Below, one piece after another: positions 16,623 to 26,116 of a DNA stretch of 64,000 nt. Positions within the stretch are counted from its first letter, which is position 1. Each line of letters begins with the position of its first letter. Under the pieces are notes generated by a model. That model had not been told where the DNA came from. It was given only the letters and a program-made list of their open reading frames with translations, and did not search any database. The DNA is from Neisseriaceae bacterium JH1-16 (lineage in GTDB: Bacteria; Pseudomonadota; Gammaproteobacteria; Burkholderiales; Chromobacteriaceae), in the NCBI GenBank assembly GCA_025989215.1, contig JAPDNP010000003.1, positions 124,001-188,000 of the forward strand, in the 5' to 3' direction. A program made the position numbers and the translations under genes.

Positions 16623-17056
16623 TTCGTTCTCCTGAAAGTGAGTTATGCCTCCCAAGCTTGAGGGGATTGCAACTGGTTATGCCAGTCCGGCATGGCTATC
16701 CCTTGCAGAATAGGCTACTCGTTTGTACAGGATCGTCTGTACGTCAGCGTACGCAGAAAGTCACTTTCACATCTATCCCAAAATTTTACTGGCAAGTCCA
16801 TCTCCGTAATATTCAAAATAAATGGCCATTGGCGATAGGCAGTGAAGTATTAGCATAATTGCTACATGTGGCGATAAAGCGGCTGTGACTCATCGTGACC
16901 AGCAACTTAGAATAGATGCATTTATCGATTATTGGCATTTATGTACGTTGCCGTACAGACCACGCGCCTTATTGCGACGATCATCTTTGAGGCAGGCATT
17001 TGCAATGATGCTTGGGGCGCGGGCTCTTTACAGGAATAAATTAACAGGAGGTCATC

Positions 17057-17227
17057 ATGAACAAAGATCAAGTCAAAGGAAGAATCAAAGAGGCAACAGG
17101 CTCCGTCAAGGAAGTCACAGGCAAGGCCATCGGTAATAAAGAGCTGGAAGAAAAAGGGCAGCTGGAAAAAAATGCAGGGAAAGTACAAGCAGGTCTCGGT
17201 GACCTTAAGAACGATCTAAAGAAATGA
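17057..17227 (+). CDS. CsbD-like general stress protein
   Basis: 56 residues: MNKDQVKGRIKEATGSVKEV, then TGKAIGNKELEEKG..., a charged, helical, Lys/Glu/Gly-rich sequence matching the CsbD family across its whole length. AGGAGG lies at the right distance before the ATG. CsbD proteins are highly induced general-stress proteins of unknown mechanism. The 434 bases upstream (16623-17056) hold no gene I can support and would contain its promoter. The PRC-barrel gene follows 28 bp later and is probably co-transcribed. Confidence 0.88.
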   Translation: MNKDQVKGRIKEATGSVKEVTGKAIGNKELEEKGQLEKNAGKVQAGLGDLKNDLKK

Positions 17228-17255
17228 TTCGTCTAATTATTGCAGGGAGACAAGC

Positions 17256-17702
17256 ATGAGTTATGAAGATCGCGACCCCCATGGGATGTATAGGAGTGAT
17301 TCCATAACGGGAGCGGGGCCTGACACCCGAAGGGGTCCTGGGCCAGAGTTGATGGGAGCGGCCACCCTCATTGGAAACGAGGTTCACAATCATAATGACG
17401 AAAACTTGGGAGAGGTGAAGGAAATCATGTTGGACATGCATAGCGGCAGAATTAGCTATGCGGTGCTATCATTCGGTGGGTTTTTGGGGATGGGAAAGAA
17501 ACTATTCGCCGTACCATGGGGGGCACTCAGACTAGACACCGAAAGCAAGAATTTTATTCTTAATGTTGAGAAAGGTCGCCTTGCTCATGCACCAGGATTC
17601 GATAAAGGTCGTTGGCCAAATATGGCGGACCCATCCTGGCAACAGGAGATCAATGACTATTACCAATCTGGACCATCATTTGGCGATCGACATATTTGGT
17701 GA
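17256..17702 (+). CDS. PRC-barrel domain protein
   Basis: 148 residues with a Gly-rich disordered N-terminus (1-32). The PRC-barrel fold spans about 33-110: ATLIGNEVHNHNDENLGEVKEIMLD, then GRISYAVLSFGGFLGMGKKLFAVPW. A short tail ends in FGDRHIW. PRC-barrel proteins of this type accompany CsbD and BON proteins in stress islands; their ligand is unknown. GGAGA precedes the ATG. A 9-bp hairpin (17753-17773) after the gene may terminate it. Confidence 0.85.
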   Translation: MSYEDRDPHGMYRSDSITGAGPDTRRGPGPELMGAATLIGNEVHNHNDENLGEVKEIMLDMHSGRISYAVLSFGGFLGMGKKLFAVPWGALRLDTESKNFILNVEKGRLAHAPGFDKGRWPNMADPSWQQEINDYYQSGPSFGDRHIW

Positions 17703-17752
17703 TCGCCAATTATGATTTTGACGTTTATTTTAGTATGAAATAAAGTAAGCCT

Positions 17753-17773
17753 GAGCAGCGCATAGCGCTGCTC
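17753..17773 (+). terminator. Hairpin after the PRC-barrel gene
   Basis: GAGCAGCGC and GCGCTGCTC form a perfect 9-bp stem with loop ATA, followed by AATTATT. A real stem, with a poor T tract. Confidence 0.5.
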
Positions 17774-17918
17774 AATTATTCTAATTGGTAGTAGATTTAT
17801 CTGTTATTTTACCGATCGCGTGTTGTTGTTTTTTGTGCACGATATTGAAGTGTGTAGTGCATTGAACGGGCAGCAGATCTCTACCAATCAGCTTGCCTGA
17901 TTAATCGTGTCAAATCTG

Positions 17919-18131
17919 TCATCTGACTTCATGGCCGATTATGCCGCCTACGGCTGCTCCGCCAATGGTTCCCATGGTACTGCCTCCCGTTAATACAGCA
18001 CCACCCACTGCACCGACACCGGCACCAATTGCCGTGTTTTGTCCCTGCCTCGACATACCGGCACAGCCATTAAGGCTGAGTAGTAACGCCACCGCAACGG
18101 CACTGGATATGAATCTCTGCATAATTTTCAT
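17919..18131 (-). CDS. OsmB-like glycine-zipper lipoprotein
   Basis: 70 residues from the ATG at 18129-18131 (AAAAGG site). The signal LLLSLNGC is a lipobox with Cys at about residue 22, followed by NTAIGAGVGAVGGAVLTGG and TIGGAAVGGIIGHEVR, the two-helix glycine-zipper pattern of OsmB and related outer-membrane lipoproteins induced by osmotic stress. An extension to 18254 lacks a ribosome site and would bury the signal peptide. Confidence 0.8.
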   Translation of the reverse strand: MKIMQRFISSAVAVALLLSLNGCAGMSRQGQNTAIGAGVGAVGGAVLTGGSTMGTIGGAAVGGIIGHEVR

Positions 18132-18222
18132 GTGATTACCTTTTTTGTGATGCTCTACCGAGTTAGAAGCAACTTGGAATTTATTGTCTCGATAGGAAAT
18201 ACGAAAATTTGATAGGAAGGGT

Positions 18223-18369
18223 TTATGTCCTGCGGCCTTGAAGGAGGCGAACAAGTAACATGATGACCGCCAAGGCCAGGAAGAGATGAAGGAGCCCGCC
18301 CATTGTGAAGGATGTCAGCATCCCTAACGCCCATAAAACCAACAGAATAACAATGACTGTTTCGAGCAT
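18223..18369 (-). CDS. Lmo0937-family small membrane protein
   Basis: 48 residues: MLETVIVILLVLWALGMLTS, then a short MGG turn, a second hydrophobic segment and a basic end LVRLLQGRRT. This layout matches the Lmo0937 family of two-helix membrane proteins. GGAGAT precedes the ATG. It lies 92 bp upstream of the OsmB-like gene in the same direction, probably the same transcript. Confidence 0.8.
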   Translation of the reverse strand: MLETVIVILLVLWALGMLTSFTMGGLLHLFLALAVIMLLVRLLQGRRT

Positions 18370-18598
18370 GGTTTTATCTCCAGGTGATGTTTGGCAGAAA
18401 ACTGTACAGAACTAGAATGAACGCAGAGAGTGGATTGAGTCTGTACGCTAGAACACGCATCCCTGTTGAATTTATGCTGCGGCGGTTGGGAGATACGCCT
18501 GTTGGCGCCCTTCTGAATCGCTTGTCCTGCCGCTCTACAATGATGCTGGAGGCCTGCCTATACTGTGAACACGGAAGCTTTTTCGTCAGGGGGACACT

Positions 18599-19327
18599 AT
18601 GCCTAAGCCTCCCACACCATGCCAGAACCATCTCCTGGCGGCCTTACCTGCCGATGTTCTGGATCGCCTGAACCCCCACCTTGAAGTGGTGTCTTTTCCG
18701 CTGGGCATGGTGCTGTACGAGTCCGGCGATGCGCTGCGCCACGTCTTCTTCCCGGTCGACTCCATCGTGTCGCTGCTCTATGTAATGGAGAGCGGCGCTT
18801 CGGCTGAAATCTCCGTGGTGGGTAATGAGGGCTTGGTGGGCATTGCGGTGTTCATGGGCGGTGAAAGCACACCGAGTCGCGCGATCGTACAAAGCGCCGG
18901 CCAGGCTTTTCGACTGGGTGGGCAGCGCTTCAAGGATGAGGTGAATCGCCACACCGAGTTACTGCAGTTGATGCTGCATTACGCCCAGGCACTGATCACG
19001 CAGATGGCCCAAACCGCGGTGTGCAATCGCCACCACTCGGTCGAGCAACAGTTGTGCCGCTGGCTACTGCTGTCGCTGGATCGCCTGCCGAGTAATCAAT
19101 TGACCATGACGCAGGAGTTGATCGCCAACATGCTGGGGGTGCGTCGTGAAGGGGTGACCGAAGCCGCTGGGAAGCTGCAGAAGCTCGGCGTGATCGAGTA
19201 CAGTCGTGGCCATATCACCGTGCTGGACCGCCCCAAACTAGAGCAGCTCTGCTGCGAGTGTTACGCGGTGGTCAAGAAGGAGACCGATCGCCTGCTCCCT
19301 TATGTGGCACTCCAACGAGACGGTTGA
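18599..19327 (+). CDS. Crp/Fnr-family transcriptional regulator
   Basis: 242 residues. The cyclic-nucleotide-binding-like beta roll covers about 20-140 (LEVVSFPLGMVLYESGDALRHVFFPVDSIVSLLY), then a long dimer helix and a C-terminal winged helix (LTMTQELIANMLGVRREGVTEAAGKLQKLGVIEYSRGHITVLD). There is no N-terminal Cys cluster, so it is not an FNR iron-sulfur sensor, and the Arg/Ser pair that binds cAMP is not evident. It sits amid the stress genes and may be their local regulator. A GC-balanced terminator follows at 19350-19377. Confidence 0.88.
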   Translation: MPKPPTPCQNHLLAALPADVLDRLNPHLEVVSFPLGMVLYESGDALRHVFFPVDSIVSLLYVMESGASAEISVVGNEGLVGIAVFMGGESTPSRAIVQSAGQAFRLGGQRFKDEVNRHTELLQLMLHYAQALITQMAQTAVCNRHHSVEQQLCRWLLLSLDRLPSNQLTMTQELIANMLGVRREGVTEAAGKLQKLGVIEYSRGHITVLDRPKLEQLCCECYAVVKKETDRLLPYVALQRDG

Positions 19328-19349
19328 CGCATCACATCGGGCGATAAAG

Positions 19350-19379
19350 AAAGGATCACCGCGCAGGGTGATCCTTTTT
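19350..19379. terminator. Terminator between the Crp/Fnr and BON genes
   Basis: AAAGGATCACC and GGTGATCCTTT (loop GCGCAG) followed by TTC. It works for the regulator on plus and has an A run to serve the BON gene on minus. Confidence 0.88.
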
Positions 19380-19394
19380 CATTGAATAACGGTC

Positions 19395-20228
19395 CTAAAA
19401 AGTCAGGTCTGACGACTGGACACTTCTGACCCCCCGTACATTCTGCGTGAGCTCAATAGCCAACGCTCGTTCCGCACCGCTATCCACTCGTCCACTCAAT
19501 GTGACGATGCCGCGGCGCGTGCTGACCGCGATATTTGAGCCGGATATGTTGCTGGAGTACAGGAAGGTAGATTTCACTTTCGCGGTGATCCAGCTGTCGG
19601 CGATCTCAGTACTGGCACCGTCCCGAGGATCCTGGGCCGGAGCCATGGCAACGGGTCTCACCCCATCGGCCACCAGTTGATTATCAACCGACACCACGCC
19701 ACGAGTGTTCAGCGCCAGACGCCCGGCGAGGTCTTTGACCGTAAGGCTATCTGCTGTTCCGCGCAGTGTCACCCGCCCTTGGCGGGTTTCCACACTGGTG
19801 GCCAAGCCTTCGGTGTGCTTGCTCCACAGCAGCTTCGACTTGATGGCGGCCGTGATCGTGGCGTCATCGATCGCTTCACCATAACGGTTAGCATTGGCCG
19901 TCGACTGCATGTCGTGATTGCCCTGAACAACGATCTGGTTGTCAACGTCGCGGATGCCGTTTACTCCGAGCGCGACCTCTCTGGCCAGATCCCGATTGAC
20001 CTCGTCGTCGACGCTCCCTGACAACGTGGCTTTCCCTCGTTGCACGGACACGTTGAGGTGACTGAAGCGCAGGTAAGGATTCAACGCATAGGTTGTCGCA
20101 ATCTGCGTTTCCTGCCGTGCATCAATGACGTCTTGCGACGGGGTCGCCGCTATGCCTCCAACGCTCCATGTGAGCAACACCACCGGAATGCTGGAGGCAA
20201 GCATTAGTTTGCGGAAAGAGCTATTCAT
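19395..20228 (-). CDS. Exported protein with three BON domains
   Basis: 277 residues from the ATG at 20226-20228 (GGAG site). A signal peptide (about 1-28, ending GGIAA) precedes three BON domains, each with the pattern hydrophobic-xGxVTLxGxVDxxxxRxLAxE: RGKATLSGSVDDEVNRDLARE, RQGRVTLRGTADSLTVKDLAG and RRGIVTLSGRVDSGAERALAIE. BON domains bind phospholipid or envelope surfaces, as in OsmY. It is part of the stress cargo. An in-frame extension to 20375 has no ribosome site. Confidence 0.88.
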   Translation of the reverse strand: MNSSFRKLMLASSIPVVLLTWSVGGIAATPSQDVIDARQETQIATTYALNPYLRFSHLNVSVQRGKATLSGSVDDEVNRDLAREVALGVNGIRDVDNQIVVQGNHDMQSTANANRYGEAIDDATITAAIKSKLLWSKHTEGLATSVETRQGRVTLRGTADSLTVKDLAGRLALNTRGVVSVDNQLVADGVRPVAMAPAQDPRDGASTEIADSWITAKVKSTFLYSSNISGSNIAVSTRRGIVTLSGRVDSGAERALAIELTQNVRGVRSVQSSDLTF

Positions 20229-20411
20229 TTGGTTTCTCCACAACAAGAGCAGAGGACTTGCTGAGTAGACACCGACCGCCCCGCAATAGCGAAACGGCCG
20301 GTGCCGTGATGCCAGCCCCCCTTGTCCCAGGCGATGTTGGCGAAAGCGCTGTGTCCGCCTTGGTGGTGTCATCAATCGCGCAGGGAACTATCAAACCGGC
20401 TTAAGCCTGAT

Positions 20412-20660
20412 TCAGGACTTTGGCGCAGCCTTCGGCTGCTGAAGATCAGCAGCGGCTTCTTTAGCTGTCGGAGCCGGTGCGGCCGGCTCTTTGGCGGCCC
20501 CTTTGGCCGGATGGTGAACGGATGAGTCGGCCGCGACGGGTGTCTTGACGGCTGCCTGTGGCGATTTGCTTTGTGTCGGTTCGGTGGACGATGGTTTCTG
20601 GGCCTGATCGGCATTCTTGGCAATGCCGCTACTTGGGTTTTGGTGACTGGATTTGTCCAT
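20412..20660 (-). CDS. Low-complexity Ala/Pro/Lys-rich protein
   Basis: 82 residues made almost entirely of A, P, K, S, Q and E, with repeated KEPAAPAPTAKEAAA-like segments; expected to be disordered. An AGAGG site precedes the ATG. Similar linker-like proteins occur near BON and CsbD genes, but no function is known. The 308 bases to the next gene (20661-20968) contain no gene I can support and probably hold the divergent promoters. Confidence 0.5.
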   Translation of the reverse strand: MDKSSHQNPSSGIAKNADQAQKPSSTEPTQSKSPQAAVKTPVAADSSVHHPAKGAAKEPAAPAPTAKEAAADLQQPKAAPKS

Positions 20661-20968
20661 GATGACCTCTGGGTATCCCGTTCCCCGCGGTGGTGCAGGA
20701 TGTCGGGACGGTCACTATGGAACGAACAAGTGGGGGTGTCGGTGCGCCATCGCACGTTGGTGCTTGGCCATCGAAGCAGAGGACATTGGAATCTTATGGT
20801 CAGCGAGCAAACCTGAAGGGGGTGAAAGGCACGACACAAACCACTATCAATCAATGGCAGGCCCTATGCCGGACAAGCGGCCCATATAACGGTTTTTGTT
20901 CATTCTTTCTCTACCCCGTCATCGCCTATGCTGGCATTACCCACTGCTCGTAGGGAAAGGAAAACAAG

Positions 20969-21232
20969 ATGAACAGACCCCTCACGGTGTTTCTCACCGT
21001 AGTCGCGTTGATGACTGGCGCCAGCGGTTATGCTACCGCCGAAGACTACAACCAACACCCGGACCAAAATTACAGGCAGAACGACAACCAACACTCAGAC
21101 CAGAATTACCGACAGAACGACAACCGCTCGCATATGCAGGGAGGCCATGACCGCGATGCGCGGCACAAATGCCATCAACGTGGCTCTAACTGGCAATGGT
21201 CAAACGGTCATTGTCGGAAATATGAACACTAA
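20969..21232 (+). CDS. Small secreted protein with NYRQNDN repeats
   Basis: 87 residues. A signal peptide (about 1-24, ASGYATAED) is followed by two near-identical copies of DQNYRQNDN and a His/Asp-rich segment with two Cys (KCHQRG..GHCRKYEH) that may bind metal or form a disulfide. A GGAAAA site precedes the ATG. A perfect terminator palindrome follows at 21249-21270. Function unknown. Confidence 0.65.
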   Translation: MNRPLTVFLTVVALMTGASGYATAEDYNQHPDQNYRQNDNQHSDQNYRQNDNRSHMQGGHDRDARHKCHQRGSNWQWSNGHCRKYEH

Positions 21233-21248
21233 CGTTGTCTTAACGATC

Positions 21249-21270
21249 TAGCCCACCAATTGGTGGGCTA
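21249..21270. terminator. Terminator of the small secreted protein gene
   Basis: A perfect 11-bp-arm palindrome, TAGCCCACCAA with its complement, followed by TTTAT. Confidence 0.8.
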
Positions 21271-21430
21271 TTTATAAGAATCAAGCCCAGCCGTACCCGA
21301 CATGTAGCGGAAAGTAGCCACACGATACCGCACGGTAGCCTGATCAAGATGGTGGCATAGGAGCAAAAATCGTCCTAGAAAAGCATCAGGCATGTAGCAG
21401 AGCTACCCCACCGGTGGTTTTCCGCTCGGT

Positions 21431-21727
21431 CTACGTTGCCGCTTTTCCGCCCCGCCGTAGCCTCCCCATCGATGCAAGCTTGCTACGTTCGAGTTTGTTC
21501 AAACTGTCTCGGTACAGAACTCCACCTATCCCGACCAAAACGGCCATGTCCGATTTCGTTAGCCGTTCTTCGGCCAACTCCATCCAGGCGGCCAGCCGGG
21601 CTACTGCATCATCAGTATCAGATTGATCGCCCATCAGATCCAAAAGCCCAGCCTGTCCTGAAAATTTGGCGATCATCGGGTGAGTGTCCATTGCCAGTCC
21701 TCCCTGCAATCCCATCAGTGTAGTCAT
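21431..21727 (-). CDS. Unknown island protein, up to 98 residues
   Basis: Helical, with DTDDAVARLAAWMELAEERLTKSDMAVLVGIGGVLYRDSLNKL. The start is uncertain: Met1, Met5 and Met13 (MDTHPMIAKF) are all possible, the last being the most natural. One of only two TTCGGCCAA copies inside the island lies in it (21569). Not recognised. From 21728 to 21941 I see no gene. Confidence 0.5.
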   Translation of the reverse strand: MTTLMGLQGGLAMDTHPMIAKFSGQAGLLDLMGDQSDTDDAVARLAAWMELAEERLTKSDMAVLVGIGGVLYRDSLNKLERSKLASMGRLRRGGKAAT

Positions 21728-21941
21728 CCACCTCTGCTGTGCCAGTGCCTCTCGTCCCGACTGTCCCAGCGTTACACCAGAGAAACGATCCTTTCACCGA
21801 CACGCAGGTGAGTGACAGTAATGAGCCGTGTGTCCGCACTCTCAGAATTTGAAAGCAGTCGTCCAGTGTTGGTTAGCTGACAAACGTCTGCTCTGATAGC
21901 TTGAGCGGTCGCATTTGTCCGATTGGGTAAGAGGCCGCTTT

Positions 21942-21990
21942 GGCCGAGAAGCCGTCTCCTGGAGTGATCCCAATAGACGGCTTCTCGGCC
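21942..21990. repeat. Perfect 16-bp inverted repeat upstream of the large nuclease-like gene
   Basis: Arms 21942-21957 and 21975-21990 with a 17-nt loop, followed by TTTG on the plus strand. It lies 14 bp before the first ATG of the long gene. It could be a terminator insulating that gene, an attenuator, or a protein-binding site. Confidence 0.7.
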
Positions 21991-22003
21991 TTTGCGGGCA
22001 TTT

Positions 22004-25000
22004 ATGCCAAAGAATTACAATAGCCGCTACCAGCTAGGAGCAGCCGCCTGGCCAACTTTAAATTGCCCTCTCCCCCTGATTGCTGCCTCACGTAATGTCG
22101 AGCTAGCACAATCATCTTGTTTGGAGTCCCACTTGAACGAGCACCTCCCTCCGTCGGATTTGCATTCTTTACTTGAGACAATGTTCGAGCAGGTCGCTTG
22201 GGCAAACTCAGAGCGCTCGTTCGATGGTATCGCGAAGGACAACACTGGACTTGTCGCCGAGCTGGCCAGCTTCGAACGGGACGGCACAGTGGCTTTGCTT
22301 GCCAGCCTTCTCACCCTCCCTGCGCACCAGTCCGAGTGTTTGAGACTTGAGTTTCTCGCTGTCCTTGCCCTCATTTACTGCAAGGGCCAGCGGGTTGCCA
22401 CGGTCGACGATGCGCGGCGCTGGTATGCAGCCATCGGCGCGTCGAACAGTGTCAGTGGGGAGGACCCGGCAGAAGATGTGTTTGTCTCCCTTGTTGGGAA
22501 CGAGAGAGGCGATTACCGCGTACTGGAAGGGGTGTGGGAGGCTGCAGGCTTTTATACACAGCTGATGGTCGACATTGTCTTCGACATGCCCGATGCCGGC
22601 CGCTATCGTCCGCTCAAGCGCGCCGTTCAGGCGCTCCTTCTTCTCTCGGACGTAGTCTGTGCTCGCTCTGATCTCCACCGTTTCGAGCCCGGTGGTCAAA
22701 ACACCTCCGACTCGCTTGAGACCGGTGACCTTGATGCGGACGTGCTCCGCTCACGTGTCATGTTGACCAATGGCGTGCTAAAAGCGGCGGGCGTGGCAGT
22801 CGCAGACCTTGCTCCCTTCATTCTCGACCACGCGCAGATCTCCACCCTCGGCAGCCAGGAGCCCGGGGCAGGAGTGCTAGAGGAGCGGCCGCTACTCCGA
22901 ACACGGGAGGGCCTAATCGTCGTTCTGCCCACCGCCCTTTCCATCGCTCTTCGCCATGCGGTGATTGCGTTCGCCGTGAAGACGGGGGAACTGAGTAATC
23001 TCGACATGGCGCTGGCCAATGCCCATGCGCGCACCTTCTTCGAAACGCGGGTTTTCGGCAGTAGCGGGCGGTTGCGGTTTTCCTGGCAGCTGCATAAGAC
23101 GACCCGGTCGGCAATCGTCGTCTCCAAGGTCGATGTGGGGCATCTTATGGTGCTCCAGTTCGTCTTGCCCTCCATGCAGCAGCACCAGGGCACAGGCTTC
23201 AGCAGCATGCTCCGGCTTGATGAAGAAGCTGTGCGCTTCCTCGACGCCCGCGTTGCAAAGACCTGCGTTGACCTCGCCAGCCAGCCCGACTTCCAGCGCG
23301 GCATGGTCGTGCGCGTCGGTTGTGGCTGGGGGGCGGGCTTTGCCGGCACGGAGCCCCTATTGCCTGAGGGATGGCAGTTCGAATGGATGTCTAGTGCGGA
23401 TTTTGTCCGCATAGGGTCGCTGTCTGAGATGTCCCCGCTTGCCTTCTGGCGTGTGCAGGATGCGAAAGAGATAATTGCGCGAGCCGGTGTGCAGATCTTC
23501 AACATTAACGGCATCCTCAACCTTCTTGGTTGGGTACGCAGCAATGACGGCCACATGGTCCCCCACGACCAGTTGCCGGATGGGCGCATCACGCCCGAGC
23601 GCCCACTGAGGTTGACGATTCCAACGAATCTGCTTCGTGACGTGCGCATGGCGGCAGACATGGGGTATGACCGGCACCGCATCCGGGACAACAGTGGCAA
23701 GTGGCACCGGGTGATGCGGCCGTCAGCGGAGGATTTCTTCCCGACCGAAAGCGAACGCAAATGCTACGCGTCCATCGATGAGCTTTACACCCAACGTCTG
23801 ACCTTTGTGTATGAAGGACAGAGCAACCTGTGGGTGACGATTGAGGCTCCCGGCATGCAAGATAGCGGGCTCCTCAGCGAACTTGCCAAAATGGTACGCA
23901 CATGGATTGGGCGGATTGGCGAGGCGCTGGAAACTTTTGGAGAGCGGACAACCGGCAAGTCTGTAAAGGTCTACCTGCATTTTGCAGATGGCGACGACAT
24001 CGACCGATTCGAGGAGGAGGCGATTCCCCGCGATCTGAATACTTTCTGGCGCCTCGAGCGCGTCCGTGAACAGGGGGCGCTTCGAGCGGTGTTCAAGGAC
24101 GGGTACCTTGCCGGTTTTCGTGCGCCGGACAACCGTGCAGAACGCGCCCTTGTGCGTGCACTCGGCACCGCGTTTGCCACCCTTCTTCGGATCGATGCAC
24201 CGGTCGACAAGGCGATCGCAGTCGAGCAGATGGCGGTTCCTAATGACACTGCGCGCAGCCTCCACCTCATGCAGACGTTCGACTTCAGTGACCACGTGCG
24301 CAGCTCGCTGACCCGACGTCTTTTGACCATCGAGAACGTCGAGTCGGGTGCGGCCCGGATTGAGCTCGGGTGGCGTGCGGTTGCTGCCGATGCACCAGCA
24401 CGGTACGAGGGCAAGCAGGCGGTCGGGAAGCTCCTCAACGACGTGGTTGATGTGCTCCTCCATGACATGCAGAGCGAGCTTTCCCGCTTTGATCGCAAGA
24501 AGACCCTCATGCGCCTTCTTGAGAACTGCGAGCGGGCACGCGGCGACGAGAACAACTGGCACCGCACGGCCGCAGCCGTCCTTGGCCTGCATGCCGAGGA
24601 GGATGGTGTCGAGGCGACGATTGCCAACCAATTGGGACATTTTGCCGGCGCGGCACTGACCTCCCGGCTGGTCATCGAACTGGCCCTCTGCGCATGCCCC
24701 ACAGACGACGGAATTGAGCCCTCCGACATGGCGCTCGGTCGGCTCCTTGCACGTGCCTCGCTGCTCTTTCGCATCGGCGGCATGTCGGATGCGGTGCGCT
24801 TCGGCGCGCTGCCGGCTGTCGTCGGCATATCACCCCTGGGTGACCTTCTCTTCCGAGACGAGCTAGAGGAGATGGTGCTCGAACCCCTGTTGTCGAAGGT
24901 GACCAACGAGCGGTTCGAAGCTCATGCCGCACGATTCGAGCAGCACTACGCAAATGCGGACGAGACGGAAAACGTGACCGACAAGGAAGGCCGTGCTGAC

Positions 25001-25948
25001 GATGTAAAGGTCGATGGTGATACCGAGGCCTTCCTTGCATTCTGGAAGGCGGAGATGGGCTTTACGCCCGAAGACGGCCTCCGCTTCGTCCATGCACTCG
25101 AGTCAATCGGCATGGCGAAACACTCAGCGATTTTCGCGATGCCTTGGAGCCAGCTGGAGGTCGCCAGCAAATCGGCCGGACTCGACGATAATGTCGCTGG
25201 TGCGTTCCTCGACCAGTTCGTGCTCAAAACGCGCCCGAAGTGGGATGAGGTGCCAGACGGGTTTGACCTTTCCGACATCTATCCCTGGCGATTTGGTCGA
25301 CGCCTGTCAGTTGCAGCCCGCCCCTTGTTGCAGATGGATGATAGCCATGACCCGTTGGTGATCGTAGCGCCCGGGCTCCTGCGCAATTCCCTAAATTACA
25401 TCCTCGAAGGGGCGCACAAGGGGCGCCTCAAACGAGAGTTCTTCCGTACGGAGGAGATGCGGGACATCTGGCTGGGGGAGGCTCGGGAAGGACACACGTT
25501 TGAGAAGTCCTTGGAAAGGGAACTCCGCGACGCTGGATGGACTATTCGGCGAGGCATCGGTTTTCCGGAAATCCTTAGACGAAAATTGGCAACAGACCCA
25601 GGCGACATCGATCTTCTCGCTTGGCGTCCGGACCGCAATCAGGTGCTCATAATCGAATGCAAGGATCTTTCACTTGCTCGAAACTACTCGGAAGTCGCTT
25701 CCCAGCTCTCCGAGTACCAGGGTGATGACATAAAGGGCAAACCGGACAAACTAAAAAAGCATTTGAAGCGTGTAGCACTCGCACGGGAGAACCACACTGA
25801 CATGTCTCGGTTCACGTCCGTGACAGATCCTGAGTTTGTATCCTGGCTTGTCTTCAGTGGTGCCTCCCCAGTCGCTTACGCGCAGTCGCAGATCGCTGCA
25901 CTGGAAGGAACCCATGTCGGGCGACCGAACGACCTTCTTGAATTCTGA
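22004..25948 (+). CDS. Very large protein with a C-terminal PD-(D/E)XK nuclease-like domain; candidate defence effector
   Basis: 1314 residues from the ATG at 22004; a TTG at 22133 with GGAG 6 nt upstream is an equally good or better start. No signal peptide or membrane segment. Most of the protein is unrecognised. Near the C-terminus [14 protein letters not shown] is followed by GDIDLLAW (Asp1203) and LIIECKDL (Glu1218-Cys-Lys1220), the D-...-E-x-K pattern of restriction-endonuclease-like folds. No Walker A or helicase motif is seen. It converges with the HEPN gene 168 bp downstream. Size, nuclease motif and island setting suggest anti-phage or anti-plasmid activity, but that is inference. 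Confidence 0.75.
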   Translation: MPKNYNSRYQLGAAAWPTLNCPLPLIAASRNVELAQSSCLESHLNEHLPPSDLHSLLETMFEQVAWANSERSFDGIAKDNTGLVAELASFERDGTVALLASLLTLPAHQSECLRLEFLAVLALIYCKGQRVATVDDARRWYAAIGASNSVSGEDPAEDVFVSLVGNERGDYRVLEGVWEAAGFYTQLMVDIVFDMPDAGRYRPLKRAVQALLLLSDVVCARSDLHRFEPGGQNTSDSLETGDLDADVLRSRVMLTNGVLKAAGVAVADLAPFILDHAQISTLGSQEPGAGVLEERPLLRTREGLIVVLPTALSIALRHAVIAFAVKTGELSNLDMALANAHARTFFETRVFGSSGRLRFSWQLHKTTRSAIVVSKVDVGHLMVLQFVLPSMQQHQGTGFSSMLRLDEEAVRFLDARVAKTCVDLASQPDFQRGMVVRVGCGWGAGFAGTEPLLPEGWQFEWMSSADFVRIGSLSEMSPLAFWRVQDAKEIIARAGVQIFNINGILNLLGWVRSNDGHMVPHDQLPDGRITPERPLRLTIPTNLLRDVRMAADMGYDRHRIRDNSGKWHRVMRPSAEDFFPTESERKCYASIDELYTQRLTFVYEGQSNLWVTIEAPGMQDSGLLSELAKMVRTWIGRIGEALETFGERTTGKSVKVYLHFADGDDIDRFEEEAIPRDLNTFWRLERVREQGALRAVFKDGYLAGFRAPDNRAERALVRALGTAFATLLRIDAPVDKAIAVEQMAVPNDTARSLHLMQTFDFSDHVRSSLTRRLLTIENVESGAARIELGWRAVAADAPARYEGKQAVGKLLNDVVDVLLHDMQSELSRFDRKKTLMRLLENCERARGDENNWHRTAAAVLGLHAEEDGVEATIANQLGHFAGAALTSRLVIELALCACPTDDGIEPSDMALGRLLARASLLFRIGGMSDAVRFGALPAVVGISPLGDLLFRDELEEMVLEPLLSKVTNERFEAHAARFEQHYANADETENVTDKEGRADDVKVDGDTEAFLAFWKAEMGFTPEDGLRFVHALESIGMAKHSAIFAMPWSQLEVASKSAGLDDNVAGAFLDQFVLKTRPKWDEVPDGFDLSDIYPWRFGRRLSVAARPLLQMDDSHDPLVIVAPGLLRNSLNYILEGAHKGRLKREFFRTEEMRDIWLGEAREGHTFEKSLERELRDAGWTIRRGIGFPEILRRKLATDPGDIDLLAWRPDRNQVLIIECKDLSLARNYSEVASQLSEYQGDDIKGKPDKLKKHLKRVALARENHTDMSRFTSVTDPEFVSWLVFSGASPVAYAQSQIAALEGTHVGRPNDLLEF

Positions 25949-26116
25949 TGGAAGGTAACCGGTTCGTAGCTGCGTGATGGGATAGCTGTGGGCATTCGTA
26001 GCGATCGATCCACACGTGCCACCATCAACCTCGCCGTTCTCAAGCTCCGCGACATTGTCCTCACGACTCAAGCGGGAAGTAACATGGCGTCACTTTCAAC
26101 TTGGCTATCGACTCAT

